Source: Ceratorhiza oryzae-sativae (Eukaryota > Basidiomycota > Agaricomycetes > Cantharellales > Ceratobasidiaceae). From it: a stretch of 64,000 nucleotides of DNA. Positions within the stretch are counted from its first letter, which is position 1. Each line of letters begins with the position of its first letter. The translations under genes and the position numbers were made by a program. The notes under the pieces were generated by a model. The model saw only the letters and a list, made by a program, of their open reading frames with translations. It was not told the DNA's origin and did no database searches. Below, piece after piece: positions 11,437 through 22,508 of the stretch. The stretch lies in NCBI GenBank assembly GCA_030998015.1, contig JARWMV010000240.1, positions 558,001 through 622,000 of the forward strand. The letters are read 5' to 3'.

Positions 11437-12440
11437 TTAACTAGCCGCCATCGGCTCAGGATATTTCGAATAGCTCGTGTTGCCAGTCAGCGGAGGAGAG
11501 TAGACACCGGTCCCGTTATATGGCATAGCTGGTGCCGCGTAGCCGGCACTATACCTCATCTGTGGTGGTGGGGAATGTGTTTGAGAATGACCTTTACTCG
11601 AGAACGGATGGCCCGACGACGCAGGTGCGGAAAACAACGAGACGCTCGACGGCCGAATCTTGTTGTCCGCCCTCCTCGACCTGAGCCAGCACAGAAACAC
11701 GAGCACGCTGATCAGGAGAACCGCAACCCCGCCTACCGCTAGAAGAGTGGCGCACGTCAGTTTGGCCGTATTGGCGGGGATCTACAACTACGCACCGCCA
11801 CCCACAATGGCACCAATCGGGGCTTTGCTGCCCCCACTCGATGTGCCTGTCGAGCTAGATTGGCCGCTGGTCGCGCTTGCCGTGCTGGACGGCCCCGCGG
11901 AATTCGTCGCGTTGAGGGCGCTCTCGAATGCGTTGCACAGCTGGTGATATTCTATCCGACAAGGAGTTAGAGCTGTTGGCTGGTCTCTGTTGGGGTGATG
12001 GGACTGACTTGTGTGTCCGCCCAGTGCGGCAGCGGTCTGATCCGGTGTGGTCTGGTTGTCAGCTGGATTGGACATGCATATTGCGCAGTACTGAGCAATT
12101 CAGGTGTTAATAATGGGCAAGCATTCGAACGACAGATAGGACATACGTGCAGCGGATCGTGGTTCCCACACCAACACCCGGCGTCGCCCTGCAACTTTTG
12201 GCATCGCGGGATCTGTACAAAGCATATTTAGCATCGGATGCCGGGAACGGCAAAGTTGGGTTTCGGACATACCACCGAATTCACAAACGTCTGGCAAGGG
12301 GGAGTGCTATTGCATGGAGGAGAAATCGCATTTTCAATCTCTAATGCGGCGGCGGTGAGCTGGGTTCCAAATTCTGTCGTGGATTGGGCAAAGGCCCGGA
12401 TGGGGAGGAGGCACAGGAGGATTATCGGAAGTGAAATCAT
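11437..12440 (-). CDS. Single-pass type I membrane protein with Cys-rich ectodomain and Ser/Thr stalk
   Basis: The start is ATG 12440 because it gives a clean signal peptide (MISLPIILLCLLPIRAFAQ); an upstream ATG at 12488 would bury it. Exons join through short introns, the first having a GTATGT donor and a TGCTAAA branch-like site. The ectodomain has about nine cysteines (PPCNSTPPC, IPRCQKLQGDAGCWCGNHD, YCAICMSNPADN, YHQLC). A Ser/Thr/Gly-rich, probably O-glycosylated stalk follows. The membrane helix is GAVGGVAVLLISVLVFLCWL with a basic stop-transfer LRSRR. The cytoplasmic tail is about 75 residues and ends KYPEPMAAS. All frames are intact. No catalytic domain; a surface sensor or wall-anchored role is only a guess. 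Confidence 0.7.
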
Positions 12441-14991
12441 ATTTATGAACCCCGTTGAGTGCAGGTAATTGTGATGCACTCTAATCAATCAGGGAGAGAA
12501 GCAGCTCTCGAATTAGGCAGTTGGCAGCCTTGATAGCGCACGCAAAAAAATAGTAGGTGAGAGCAGAGTGAGGGGAGGGGGGCCGGCAGCGCGAACCCGC
12601 GCAGAGTGTCCGAAAGGTCCTTTTGAGCGCGCATAATCTAGCTCACAGCTTCTTTCCTAATTCGTGATCGGCCATAAGGCTCACACCGCTTATAGCATGG
12701 TTGTACAGCCAATCACCGTGGTGGAACAGGGCTGGGCGTTAATAAAGGCAAGCAAGTGCGGTTAAGCGGAATCTTGGCTGACGCCTGACCAGGTGGTGCG
12801 AGTCGAGTCAACCGGTGTGGGAATACGCCTATCTGTCGATGATGCCTGTGAGCCTCGAGTTCAGCCTGTTCGAGGCAGTTTCAGGCACCGGCTCCCAGTT
12901 GAGCTTTGCGCTGTTGTCTTGATTATACTAGTCATCAAGCTGACGTCCATCAATTTGACACAGCATATATCCACGTTCACCCACGATCCTGGCTGTTCAG
13001 TTTTTGATGGTGTCCGCTCGAGTTACTAAGAGGCGTCCTTGGAGCGATCACAATACCCCCTTTGTCGAATCGTTCCACCTCGCAAAAATTAATAATTACC
13101 CACAGCGATGCCAGGATATTCGCACCTAGTCGAAAGGTTGGATAAATATGTGTCGAGAAATGAAGGTGAAATGGACATAGGTTTTAACTCGTGAAGACTA
13201 CTTGTCGTAGTCTAGCACAATGTATATCATATGGTATTCGTAAAAATCGTCCTTAGCTAAGAGTACGGTACTCTTGTTTTGGATATTCTCAGTGCTCCTG
13301 GTGAAGATGAGAAGGCAGTCGCCTGCTGATAGTTTGGAAGTCCGCCGCTAGGGGCGTTTTTGTGTTATGGTCCGGCTCTTAGTATAGGGGATACGCAGAG
13401 CAGCTTTCATAACTATACTTGTTATTATGCTATATTTCTTGGTATTAAATAATCAGGTTCGTGACTAGCCGCATGCTGATGGTGTATGATAGCACAGACG
13501 GATATTAAATCGTGCCTCCAGTGTATGCGCTCCAAACACGTATGCCTCTCCCATTTAGCGGCCAGAATTCATATAATGTGTTTCTCGGAGTGAGGGGAAT
13601 TTTATAGTACGAATTATATTGTATCACGATGCCATACACACTCTTGTGCGCCAAGCTGGCGAAATGGTGCATGGTGGTCACGTGGGATTCGATGCAGTGG
13701 ACTCGAGTAGGCCAGAGAATCGCCAGCATTACAAGCAAGAGCGAGAGTAGGTCGAGCCGCTCTCTACTATTGCTTCGAAGTCCAGAAATAGATGTATTAG
13801 ATCGAGTCGGTTCCTTTGCAGGACCAACATAGATAAGCAAATATATCGTTTCCTATGGCGTTCGGTCTTGTAAGTCTGGGCTTTTGGCCCAACAGCTTCG
13901 CCACAATCCCACAATCCCGCAACCCCACAACTCTACAGTGTCCACTCCGCATTAAACATACTTAAACCTTTGAAGGCTAGGCGTGTACTCTATGTAGCAG
14001 AATTTTAAGCTACCAAAGAGCCTATATGCGCCTCTATTCCACAACTCCGTGCCTCCTGTTTGGTATGATCAGCTTGTTGGGAGTCTACTATACTAGGGCT
14101 TGTCATAGTATATATTTTAATTTTAGCTACAAGACCACACGTATCCACTGAGCCCTTATCCTTCAACACTAGATCATCAGCCCTATGGGACACCGAACAC
14201 GGGTCTGGAATACAAGAGAATCGATGGTGCGGCGTGTAGCGCCCACCTATATCTACTCCAGGTCACGTGTAGCCACGTCTGTGCGGTTAAGTATTCGATC
14301 CGCGACCTGTGTGGGCCATGGTCCAGATCGACATGGTTCATGTCCAAAGAGCATACGAGAACGATATAAGCTAGGTTGCAATAGTGCGCGACTGTGGGGA
14401 CGTGGTTCAATAGTGCCACATTTCCACACTTGTTAAAGTTAGTCACCACCCAGTCACAAAACTTACGGCTCACGCGCAAAATTAGATCATACTACGAGTC
14501 CCGCATTCCCACATCCCCACAATGCCGCAATCTATGAAATGTGACATTGTGGCGTAAAGAAATTGTGAATATGTACTTGTGGAATATTATTTTTACAATC
14601 CGAACGCGATAGATTGCTCGGCAGCAAGCTTCAGGTCGGACACAAGTCTCGGCGTAGAGCAAACCCTGGCGATGAAACGATCCATTCAAGACAGCTTTTT
14701 CGCAGTTATTTGCGACGACTCAACGAGACCCTAGAGGCGCGTTGAGTGATCTGGATTTGCACGCATGCCGTTATATGCGTCGTCAAAGCGAAGCTCCTCT
14801 AGTGATATACAGACTGATGACAGCGCCTCGAATCAGCAAGTACCTACGAGGCCGGCTAGTGTGTTTGCCTCGCCCACTCAGACTCAAACCTTGGGGAGCA
14901 GAAAACCTGTAAAAATATTGATTTTCGGATTGTAAGACTTCGTTTCCCGAGTTCAATTGATTCTCTGTCATTGACGATTTTTTTTTTTACG
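12441..14991. other. Long gene-poor stretch
   Basis: About 2.5 kb with no gene I can support. Short frames at 12793-13029 (plus) and 13505-13840 (minus, with one hydrophobic patch) lack domains. CCCACAATCCCGCAA-like words recur near 13905-13930 and 14500-14530, hinting at decayed repeats. The open frame from 14766 carries KRSSSSDIQTDD and may be a linker of the kinase relic that follows. Confidence 0.4.
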
Positions 14992-15440
14992 AATCTAGGG
15001 CACTCCCACGTTTATGTCCCATCGAGTCATGCGCATTTCTATTGGGCAGCCTTACAATTGCCACTTCCTAGACGACCTCGAATCTTTCTTCTGGGTCCTT
15101 TTGTAGTCATATCGATCCTGGTCAAGTTCATGGGACTCGAATGGCTCACAACCTCATCAACCGCCTCGATCAACACTCCCTGAGATCATCTACGCTCATA
15201 AATCGGTATTCCTAGTTGATACCATGTTCGAGAGCCTGGATATGAAGGAAAGTCTCGAAAAATCTGGAATTCCTGGACCAAAGATCCAGTCATTCAGAAG
15301 ATGGTTGTTGCGATGGGCTCGTACTTTCATGGAATTAGTCTCCAAACTTATCCTCGGAGCTACCCTCCACAGCGAGTATTCCCGACCATCGTTGACATCA
15401 TCTGGGACGCGCTTGGCTTACCAAAGGATAGTGCCTCACT
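14992..15440 (+). pseudogene. FunK1-type fungal protein kinase relic (C-terminal part)
   Basis: Just after an intron-like acceptor (ctag at about 14999), one frame reads GTPTFMSHRVMRISIGQPYN, then CHFLDDLESFFWVLL. This matches the 'T-x-x-F-M-S ... D-D-L-E-S-F-F-W-V-L' block of fungal FunK1 kinases (Pkinase_fungal) as I know it. A TAG follows directly, and the remaining similarity is in other frames (MFESLDMKESLEKSG from 15224). The catalytic loop and N-lobe are not present upstream. I infer a dead fragment. Confidence 0.55.
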
Positions 15441-16446
15441 AGCGAACCAGTCGTGGTGATTATGTTTGTTATTTAAGCCCGAATTTCTGTCGTATGTCCT
15501 GTCTCGGTAGTTCCATGAATAATTTGCGCCTGTTGCGTGTTAGCAAACTCTCGTTCAGAGATCAACGCCCCCTCTCAGGAGATGGTTTGTCGAGGTCCAT
15601 AGAGCTGACCGGATATTCTTATTAGTCAGCTTGTGCTTATTGGACTGTTGAAGCATTCGTGAGCGCGAGAATCGAAGCGAGGACGAGTGGTTCAACCACT
15701 GGAATTGTAACGAAGCGACTGGATTAACTCGCGTATTACATTCTCCGGGCATATAACGAGGTCATGTTCGGGTCGGGAGTCCAGAGTCGAACTACTTCTA
15801 GTTTGTTTAAGAATTTGATGCTTGTTTGTAAGGATAGCTTTATCAGCTCACGATAGAGACGCGCGTACCTACTTGAGCGGGTCTTGAGCCAAGGTCTCTG
15901 TTACGTATAGTTGAAATTCAGCCTTTGGGTTGAGATGCAGAGTATGATGCGACAACCGTACATAACGGGCCACGGAAAGTGGATGCAACAAGGATCATGA
16001 GAAACCATTGCCATGAACCACTGGCCACCCACCACCATGCGAGGATTTATCACATGGTTGGAAGATCAGTGTTGCCGACGGGATCTCTTGGCTGACGACG
16101 GCGATTTCAATCATGGTGTTTAGATTCGACTGAGGTACGCGACTGAGACGCACTGGTGTGGGCGACCCGACGAAAAAATAATGTAATTCTCAAGCCGCAC
16201 ATTCCTTGTTGAGGGTCGGTTGTTATGCATACAAGGAGTACGGGCAACAGTCGCCTAGGCCGGACTGTGAGATCTATACTTGGATTCTCGCCAAGGAACG
16301 CGGGTAATTTGCGTGCTTATCGAGCGGGGGGAAAGAGAGGAGCGCGACTGCCGTAGAAGAAAAGGCAGTATCTGGGCAACGGAACTGCGCTCAAAAGTCA
16401 AGCGCGGCCTTCGACCGTTCCCATCTGTCCGCCTCTCTCGATCACT
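15441..16446. other. Intergenic
   Basis: No coding signal or structured repeat seen. The right end, a C/T-rich tract just before 16447, should be the NAD kinase promoter/leader. Confidence 0.45.
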
Positions 16447-19291
16447 ATGAAGTCACCAAACGACAACGAGACGTTTGCCACTCCACCCTCGACTCCTTCG
16501 GCCTTTGCCCACTCACAACCCCAGCCGATGCCGAGTCCACCTCCGACCACCACCACCGCTGCGGCGAGACCGAGCACCTCGCGGCGACCGAGCACACTCC
16601 AGCTCTCCGACGACAGCAGCGTCGCCTGGGTCGACGACGTCGAGCTCGTGCGCGACACCAGCGACACCAACAGCACCACCCCGCGTCATACACCCGACCC
16701 GCGTAGTCAACCTCAGCCATTACCCAACATCGCCAAGCAGGTCCTCTCCCCGCTCGCCAAGTTCCACGCGGCGCAGAACCCACACGGCGCGAACGTCGCC
16801 CACGCACTCAAGTCGCCGTGTTTTGTCCATTCGCTTTTGGACAAGGGCGCATCGCTCTCTGACTGGCTGCGCAACACCCAGCCGAGACAGCCCAATCGGA
16901 TGCAGCCGTCTCCACCATCGACCCAGATGTCATCCACATCGGGCAGCGAGCCCGACTTTGACGAAGACGACGACGAGTATGCTGGGAGTCTCACCCGACA
17001 GTTGGCCGAGACCGCGGTCGGCGTGCGAGAGATGAGCAAACAGCTCGGTGCGTTCCTCGAACCCTATCCGAGGTTGACGTTTCGCTGATGCTCCAGCAGG
17101 CCGCGCTCGGGTCCGCTCCAAGATCAACAATGTGCTCATTATCACCAAGGCGAGGGACAATCGACTCATCAAGCTCACACGTGAGCTTGCGCTCATGCTC
17201 ATGAAAAAGGAGCGGGAGGACGGTCGTGGTCTTGTGGTGTACGTTCGACTTGCTTGCAATCATTTCAATGCTAACCATGCTCCCAGTTATGTCGACGCCC
17301 AGCTACGCCATTCCAAACGCTTCGATGCCGCCGGGCTTGAGCGCGAGTATCCAGAATTATTCGTCCCCCTCCCACGTCGACGCTCATCCTCCTCCACCTC
17401 CGTCGCCTCGACCGGTGGAGGAGCGGCCCTCTCCAGTCTTCGCATGTCATCCATCTCATCCGCAGCCTCGTCGTCCGACCACCTCCCACTCCCCGACGAG
17501 GGTCAACTCCGATACTGGACATCCGAAATGTGCGTTCGCACACCCCAGCTCTTTGATTTCGTCGTCACGCTCGGCGGAGACGGAACCGTGCTCTTTGCCT
17601 CTTGGCTCTTTCAACGGATCGTCCCGCCCATTCTGCCCTTTGCGCTCGGCTCGCTCGGGTTTTTGACCAATTTCGATTTCGCGGATCACCGTGCGGTCAT
17701 GGACGGCGCGATCGACAACGGGATTCGGGTGAACCTCCGCATGCGATTCAGCTGCACAGTCTATCGCGCGGTCAACCCGGACGAGTGCAAGAGTCGCAAA
17801 GCAGTCAAGCGGGCCGACACGGGCGAGATTCTGATGCGCAGCCTCGAAAAGGGTGGGGGATGGGAAGCGCTCGAAGCTGGGTATGCGGGTGTCGGCCCGT
17901 CGGGCACGGGAGGCAAGGACAAGGAGATTATGTGTCTGACCACCCGGCCGGTCGAGACGTTTGAAGTCTTGAACGATCTGGTTATTGACCGTGGTCCGAG
18001 TCCGTACGTGAGCATGCTCGAGTTGTTCGGTGAGTCTAGTCCGAGTCTTGGCGCGCCTTTTCCGGTTATTGACTGGGAGACATAGGTGACGAGCATCATA
18101 TGACGACTGTTCAAGGAGATGGATTGACAGTGTCTACTCCGACTGGATCGACAGCCTATTCTGTCCGTCCTTACCCGCTTCTCTGCTACTCTCTGCTGAC
18201 TTGTGTGTAATCATAGCTCTCAGCAGGCGGCTCTCTGGTCCACCCAGAAATCCCCGCCATATTGATCACACCTATCTGCCCGCACACCCTCTCGTTCCGA
18301 CCGATGCTGCTACCGGACAGTATGGAACTCCGAGTGTGTGTACCGTACAACTCTCGCAGTACCGCCTGGGCGAGCTTCGACGGTCGAGGCCGAGTCGAGT
18401 TGAAACGTACGTCTCACTTGCGCATTGATCTCTCCGTCTTGGACTGATCGTGATTTAGCTGGCGACCATATCAAGGTGACGGCCTCGAAGTTCCCGTTCC
18501 CGACGGTGTGCAACGACAAGCAGTCGACCGACTGGTTCCACTCGATCTCGAGAACGTTCAAATGGAACGAACGCGAGCGCCAAAAGTCGTTTGTCATGGT
18601 CGAAGAAGACGCCCCGCCCAAGGCAAACGGGAAACCCAAGAGCAGCCCGCTCGCCCAATCGACGACAAACCAAGCCGAGGCCGAGGAGGAAGAGGAAGAA
18701 GAAGAAGAGGAGAAATACGATATCGACGATTCGAGCCCCGAAGCGGCGACCAACGCCACGACGGCCAACGCTCCGTCGGGCTCGAGCCCGCCTCCCGCTT
18801 CGGCGGGCCCAGCTCTGGGTGGAGCACCCGCGGTGGTGGCGGCCCGCGCGATCAACCGGGACGGGATCGTCGAGTCGCATTTCACGCACAAGTCGGGCTA
18901 CGACTCGCCCGACCGGTTCCGCGTGCCGCATCCACACCCGCCCAAGGTGCATTTTAGACATATCGTCGGCCCGACGGATCAGGGCGATTCGAGCGCCGGT
19001 GAAGGTCCCGCTTGGGGCACCGAGAGCCAAAAGACGCCCAGGCCCGGAGATAGTCGTGAACGCGGAGAAGTTCACCCCGGCGTGAGGGAAGGTGCAAACG
19101 AGGATGGGCGACCGCATAGTGCGGGCGTTCAGCAACACCATCACCACTCGCCGCATTATCCTCATCATCATCATCATCATCACCATCATCGTGACGGGAA
19201 CAAGCCCAGCACGGCACCACCCGATCGACGGGCGTTTGCGGTGTGGGGACAGGACGAGAGCGATAGCAATACGAGCGACGGAGAGGTTTAG
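16447..19291 (+). CDS. NAD(+) kinase with long low-complexity tail
   Basis: Phosphorylates NAD+ to NADP+, supplying NADPH. Six exons: 16447-17047, 17100 to about 17237, then joins near 18032/18088, 18163/18218 and 18410/18460. A Ser/Thr/Pro-rich N-terminus with an acidic patch ([14 protein letters not shown]) precedes the catalytic core. The core has [18 protein letters not shown], then [20 protein letters not shown] with the GGDGT ATP-binding motif at about residue 345. [14 protein letters not shown] and [19 protein letters not shown] follow. The NAD-binding [20 protein letters not shown] is assembled across two introns. The C-terminus is about 270 residues of charged linker with a Glu run (about 18680-18715) and a His run (about 19155-19190), outside the usual fold. 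All frames are intact. Confidence 0.95.
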
Positions 19292-19646
19292 AATCATTAT
19301 AGAGGCTTAATGTTTTTGGATGCAATCGCTTCTTTCCACTTGTATGTCTATGCACAGTTTGTTGAAATGAACGATAAATACACTGGTATATCTATTCAAT
19401 CCCGCGCAAAGCTCGACCGAGAAAATAACCGCATTTGATTGCCAGCCCGTAATAAGACAGATACCCATACAAGTACAGACAGGGCACACGCGAACAGACA
19501 AGGAGCGGCGATACACAGAGAGGCGCAAGACAAGAGACACGAGCATGGTTATACAGTGGGGTAAGGGGAACACTTATAGACAGGACTGTTCGTGTGGGGA
19601 GAAATGTGGGGAAATCGATATAACCGAACACTGGGGTAAGCTTGGT
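19292..19646. other. Intergenic, convergent 3' ends
   Basis: 355 bases between two convergent genes, probably 3' untranslated sequence. Nothing else recognised. Confidence 0.5.
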
Positions 19647-20567
19647 CTAGTATCCGCCACCGTACCCACCGCCTTGGTTGGGCGGGAATTGGCCGGGTGC
19701 GCCGCCATAGGCTGGTCCTTGAGGATTGAAGCCTGTAGCGAATCACAAAAGTCAGCACAAAAGCCAAGACACAAGAGAATCAAAAACGTGCCTCCAAAGC
19801 CAGGAGCGTTATTCGGCGGAGGTTGGTATCCACCGAATCCACCGCCGTATGGAGCTATGAGCATGCCACATCAGCACTACTGCCGTCATCAAGCGAGGCA
19901 ACTGGCAACATACCTCCTCCGCCGTACCCCCCAGGGAAGGCAGGCGGATAACCGCCGCCCATTCCTCCGCCACCGAACGGGGTCTGCATGCCAAAGGGCT
20001 GGGGAGCATTTCCACCGGTTCCACGGGCGTTGGCGAGGTTGACTTTGATCTGCCGGCCATCGAGTTCTTGGTTATTGGCCCTGGAGAGCAATCTAGATTC
20101 AGGACATGGAAATGAGGGCAATGGGAGGTGCCACGTACGTGTTGATTGCACCCGAGGCTTCCGCCTCGGTGGCATAGGTGACAAACCCGAACCCGCGCGA
20201 ACGACCGGTCTCGCGGTCGCGCATCACAATGCTCTGTTGTGGTAAACGAGATAAATGTCAACGGCATAAATCGATCGACAGGGACAATGGAACTGACGTC
20301 GAGCACATTGCCGTACTGGCTAAACACCTAATCGAGATGCGGCGCTGATCAGATCGGGCGGGGGCGACGACAGACAAGGAAAGTTGCGACGCACCTGGCG
20401 GAGAGTATCGTCGTTGGTGTTCCACGACAGATTGCCTATCGCAATCTGGGTCAACACAGCGCGCGTACGGTACGGAAGACGGGGTGGCCGCCACGTTATG
20501 TGGCTCGATTCGGCGGGGGTGATGTGCAGATCTGGTACTGACCGACGTAGATTTTGGCACCGTTCAT
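19647..20567 (-). CDS. Glycine-rich RRM RNA-binding protein (copy 1)
   Basis: A single-RRM protein of the small glycine-rich class. The start at 20567 gives MNGAKIYV. Introns then split the RRM: IYVGNLSWNTNDDTLRQ (RNP2), VFSQYGNVLD, SIVMRDRETGRSRGFGFVTY (RNP1, RGFGFVTY), ATEAEASGAINT, and ANNQELDGRQIKVNLANARG. The Gly-rich tail has GGYQPPPNNAPGFGG and ends in GGGYGGGY with stop at 19647. The intron at 19733-19791 begins with GC (GCACGT) rather than GT; only this splice keeps GFGG-FNPQGPAYGG in frame. The frame is intact. Likely nuclear/cytoplasmic RNA binding, with the RNA target unknown. Confidence 0.9.
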
Positions 20568-20879
20568 ATTCTAGTTACAACAAGACAGAGTATAGACAGA
20601 GGAAACAAAAATGGGACCGAAACAACACAGACACAATCCAGAGACGCAGCAGCGTGGTTAAGTGCAAGTGAGATCCGGCTGAACCGAACTTCTAATATGC
20701 GATGGGTCCGAGATTGCGCACGGACCATGCGAGTCACACAGGCCATCGACACAAATCACAAAATTCAATTCACCAGTCTGGACACGATATGCAGTACAGT
20801 ATGAGTTACAGATAAATCACATTGGACACTCGCAAGAACCGAAGCGCACACGAACACATTCAGACTGGACCGGCGACGC

Positions 20880-21797
20880 CTAGTATCCGCCTTGGCCTCC
20901 CCAGCCGCCCTGCTGGCCACCCTGTTGGTAGCCTTTGGACCGGGTATCAGCACTGGCGACCGACTGCGGCGACTATTACTTACCTTGTTGGTAGCCTCCG
21001 GGCTGTTGCTGGTATCCGCCGCCGTACCGCCACCGGCATTGTAGCCTTGATCACATCGGGTCAATCAATGGCACAATCTCGGCAACAGCAATTTACTCAC
21101 CTCCCTGCTGATACCCTCCACCTCCGTATCCTCCTCCACCCTGGTATCCACCTCCTCCGCCGCCCTGGTATCCGCCGCTTCCGCCCTGGTACCCGCCTCC
21201 GCCTCCTCCTCCGGTACGTTGGTTGGCCAGGTTGACCTTGACACGACGACCGTCAAGTTCTTGCTCATTCATGCTGTCAAACCCAATCAGAGTAAGCATC
21301 GGCGCGAACCCGATAGGGACCGAACACACGTGTTGATGGCGTTGTCAGCCTCTCCCTGGGAGCCGTATGTGACGAAGCCAAAGCCGCGCGAGCGCCCGGT
21401 CTCGCGATCACGCATCACAATACTCTGCAAGCGACATCTCAGTACCAAGTATCTAACCTAGGCTCATGCCTAGGTGCTAAGCAATACGCACGTCAAGAAT
21501 TTGACCATACTGGGAAAACGCCTGAAGACGAGAACAAAAGTGCAGAGACGCTTAGCACGATCACACGAGAGATATTGCGACGAAACCAACTGCATTCAAC
21601 GTTTCCTCGTTGGTATTCCACGACAAATTGCCTACAAAAATGCCATCGCACATCCAAACCGGACACGGACACGGACAGAGAGCAAGTCAGGGGGACGCCA
21701 ATGCATATACAGAAAGACGGCGGAACGACCACAACGAATCGGACAGCTCGATGGCACATGGGACACAACACTAACCGACGTAGATCTTGGCGGACAT
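20880..21797 (-). CDS. Glycine-rich RRM RNA-binding protein (copy 2), one frameshift in tail
   Basis: Tandem paralog of the gene at 19647-20567, with intron positions in the same places within the RRM. The start at 21797 gives MSAKIYVG, then NLSWNTNEETLNA, AFSQYGQILD, SIVMRDRETGRSRGFGFVTY, GSQGEADNAINT and MNEQELDGRRVKVNLANQRT. The tail is Gly/Tyr-rich (GGYQGGSGGYQGG). Near 21024-21034 a single T appears to be missing. Before it the frame reads GYNAGG; after it the sensible frame is YGGGYQQQPGGYQQ, and the assembled frame turns into TAADTSNSPEATNK. The end GGWGGQGGY and its stop at 20880 are in the sensible frame. Confidence 0.88.
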
Positions 21798-22508
21798 TTC
21801 TTTTGCTGTTGCTGGTGGTTCAAGGTGGGGGGAGTTTGTAGGCTCCATTGGATCCGCACTGCAATTTTATAGCCCTCCGCCGGACCACGTGTTCCGACCA
21901 CACACCCGCCAAATACGCCACACTCGCCTATCGCCTAAATCGGGCTTAAACCGCGAGGATATTATCGACTAGACTCGCATATGGGACCGAGCCTTCCAAC
22001 TGCGAGGCGGCCGCAGCAACATTCCCCCACGACGCCTCGAGGCCATCGCCATAACAAACGGTCGACCCCCACAACCAGCCCGGATGAGCGCCCGCCCCAA
22101 CACCGTGCCTGCTCAGCTGACAGCACGCTAGGGTATCTCCGACCCAGAATCTGGTCCCAGCGCAGCATCACTTGCGATTTCGAGCCCTGCAAGCCACGGC
22201 CGTTGCGCTCAATCTTTGGAGCCATCAGTTGCGCAACGGCCGCGAGCCCCGTGGCTTTGTCGTCCGGCATCACTATCGGACATGTGCGATTGAAAGTCGT
22301 GTGATTTCATTTCGCACAGAACCCAAGTGCGAATCGAGAGCTCCGGCCACATTCGAGGGGGCTCAAGGGCGTGGGATATCACAATCGGGGGTAACCCAAG
22401 CGATTCAGCGGCGCTTGAATAACACAGGCAATTTTTCTGGGGCGACTCATAGAACCTGACGTGGTTTCAACAGCCTTTGTCGGCGGGTCTGAATGCGCAA
22501 ATTGACCA
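21798..22508. other. Intergenic, GC-rich
   Basis: Upstream region of the RRM gene and downstream region of the P450 gene, both on the minus strand. Open frames on both strands have no domain. Confidence 0.45.

Noticed and set aside
12541..12600. Possible tRNA or structured RNA near a poly-A and GC-rich stretch
   Set aside because: No A/B box or cloverleaf pairing could be traced.
17048..17099. Single-exon reading of NAD kinase through the first intron
   Set aside because: The open frame ends shortly after a good GT donor, and the catalytic core continues in the spliced frame.
18455..19297. Minus-strand 280-codon open frame opposite the NAD kinase tail
   Set aside because: Antisense of GC-rich low-complexity coding sequence; the sense strand encodes a recognised enzyme.
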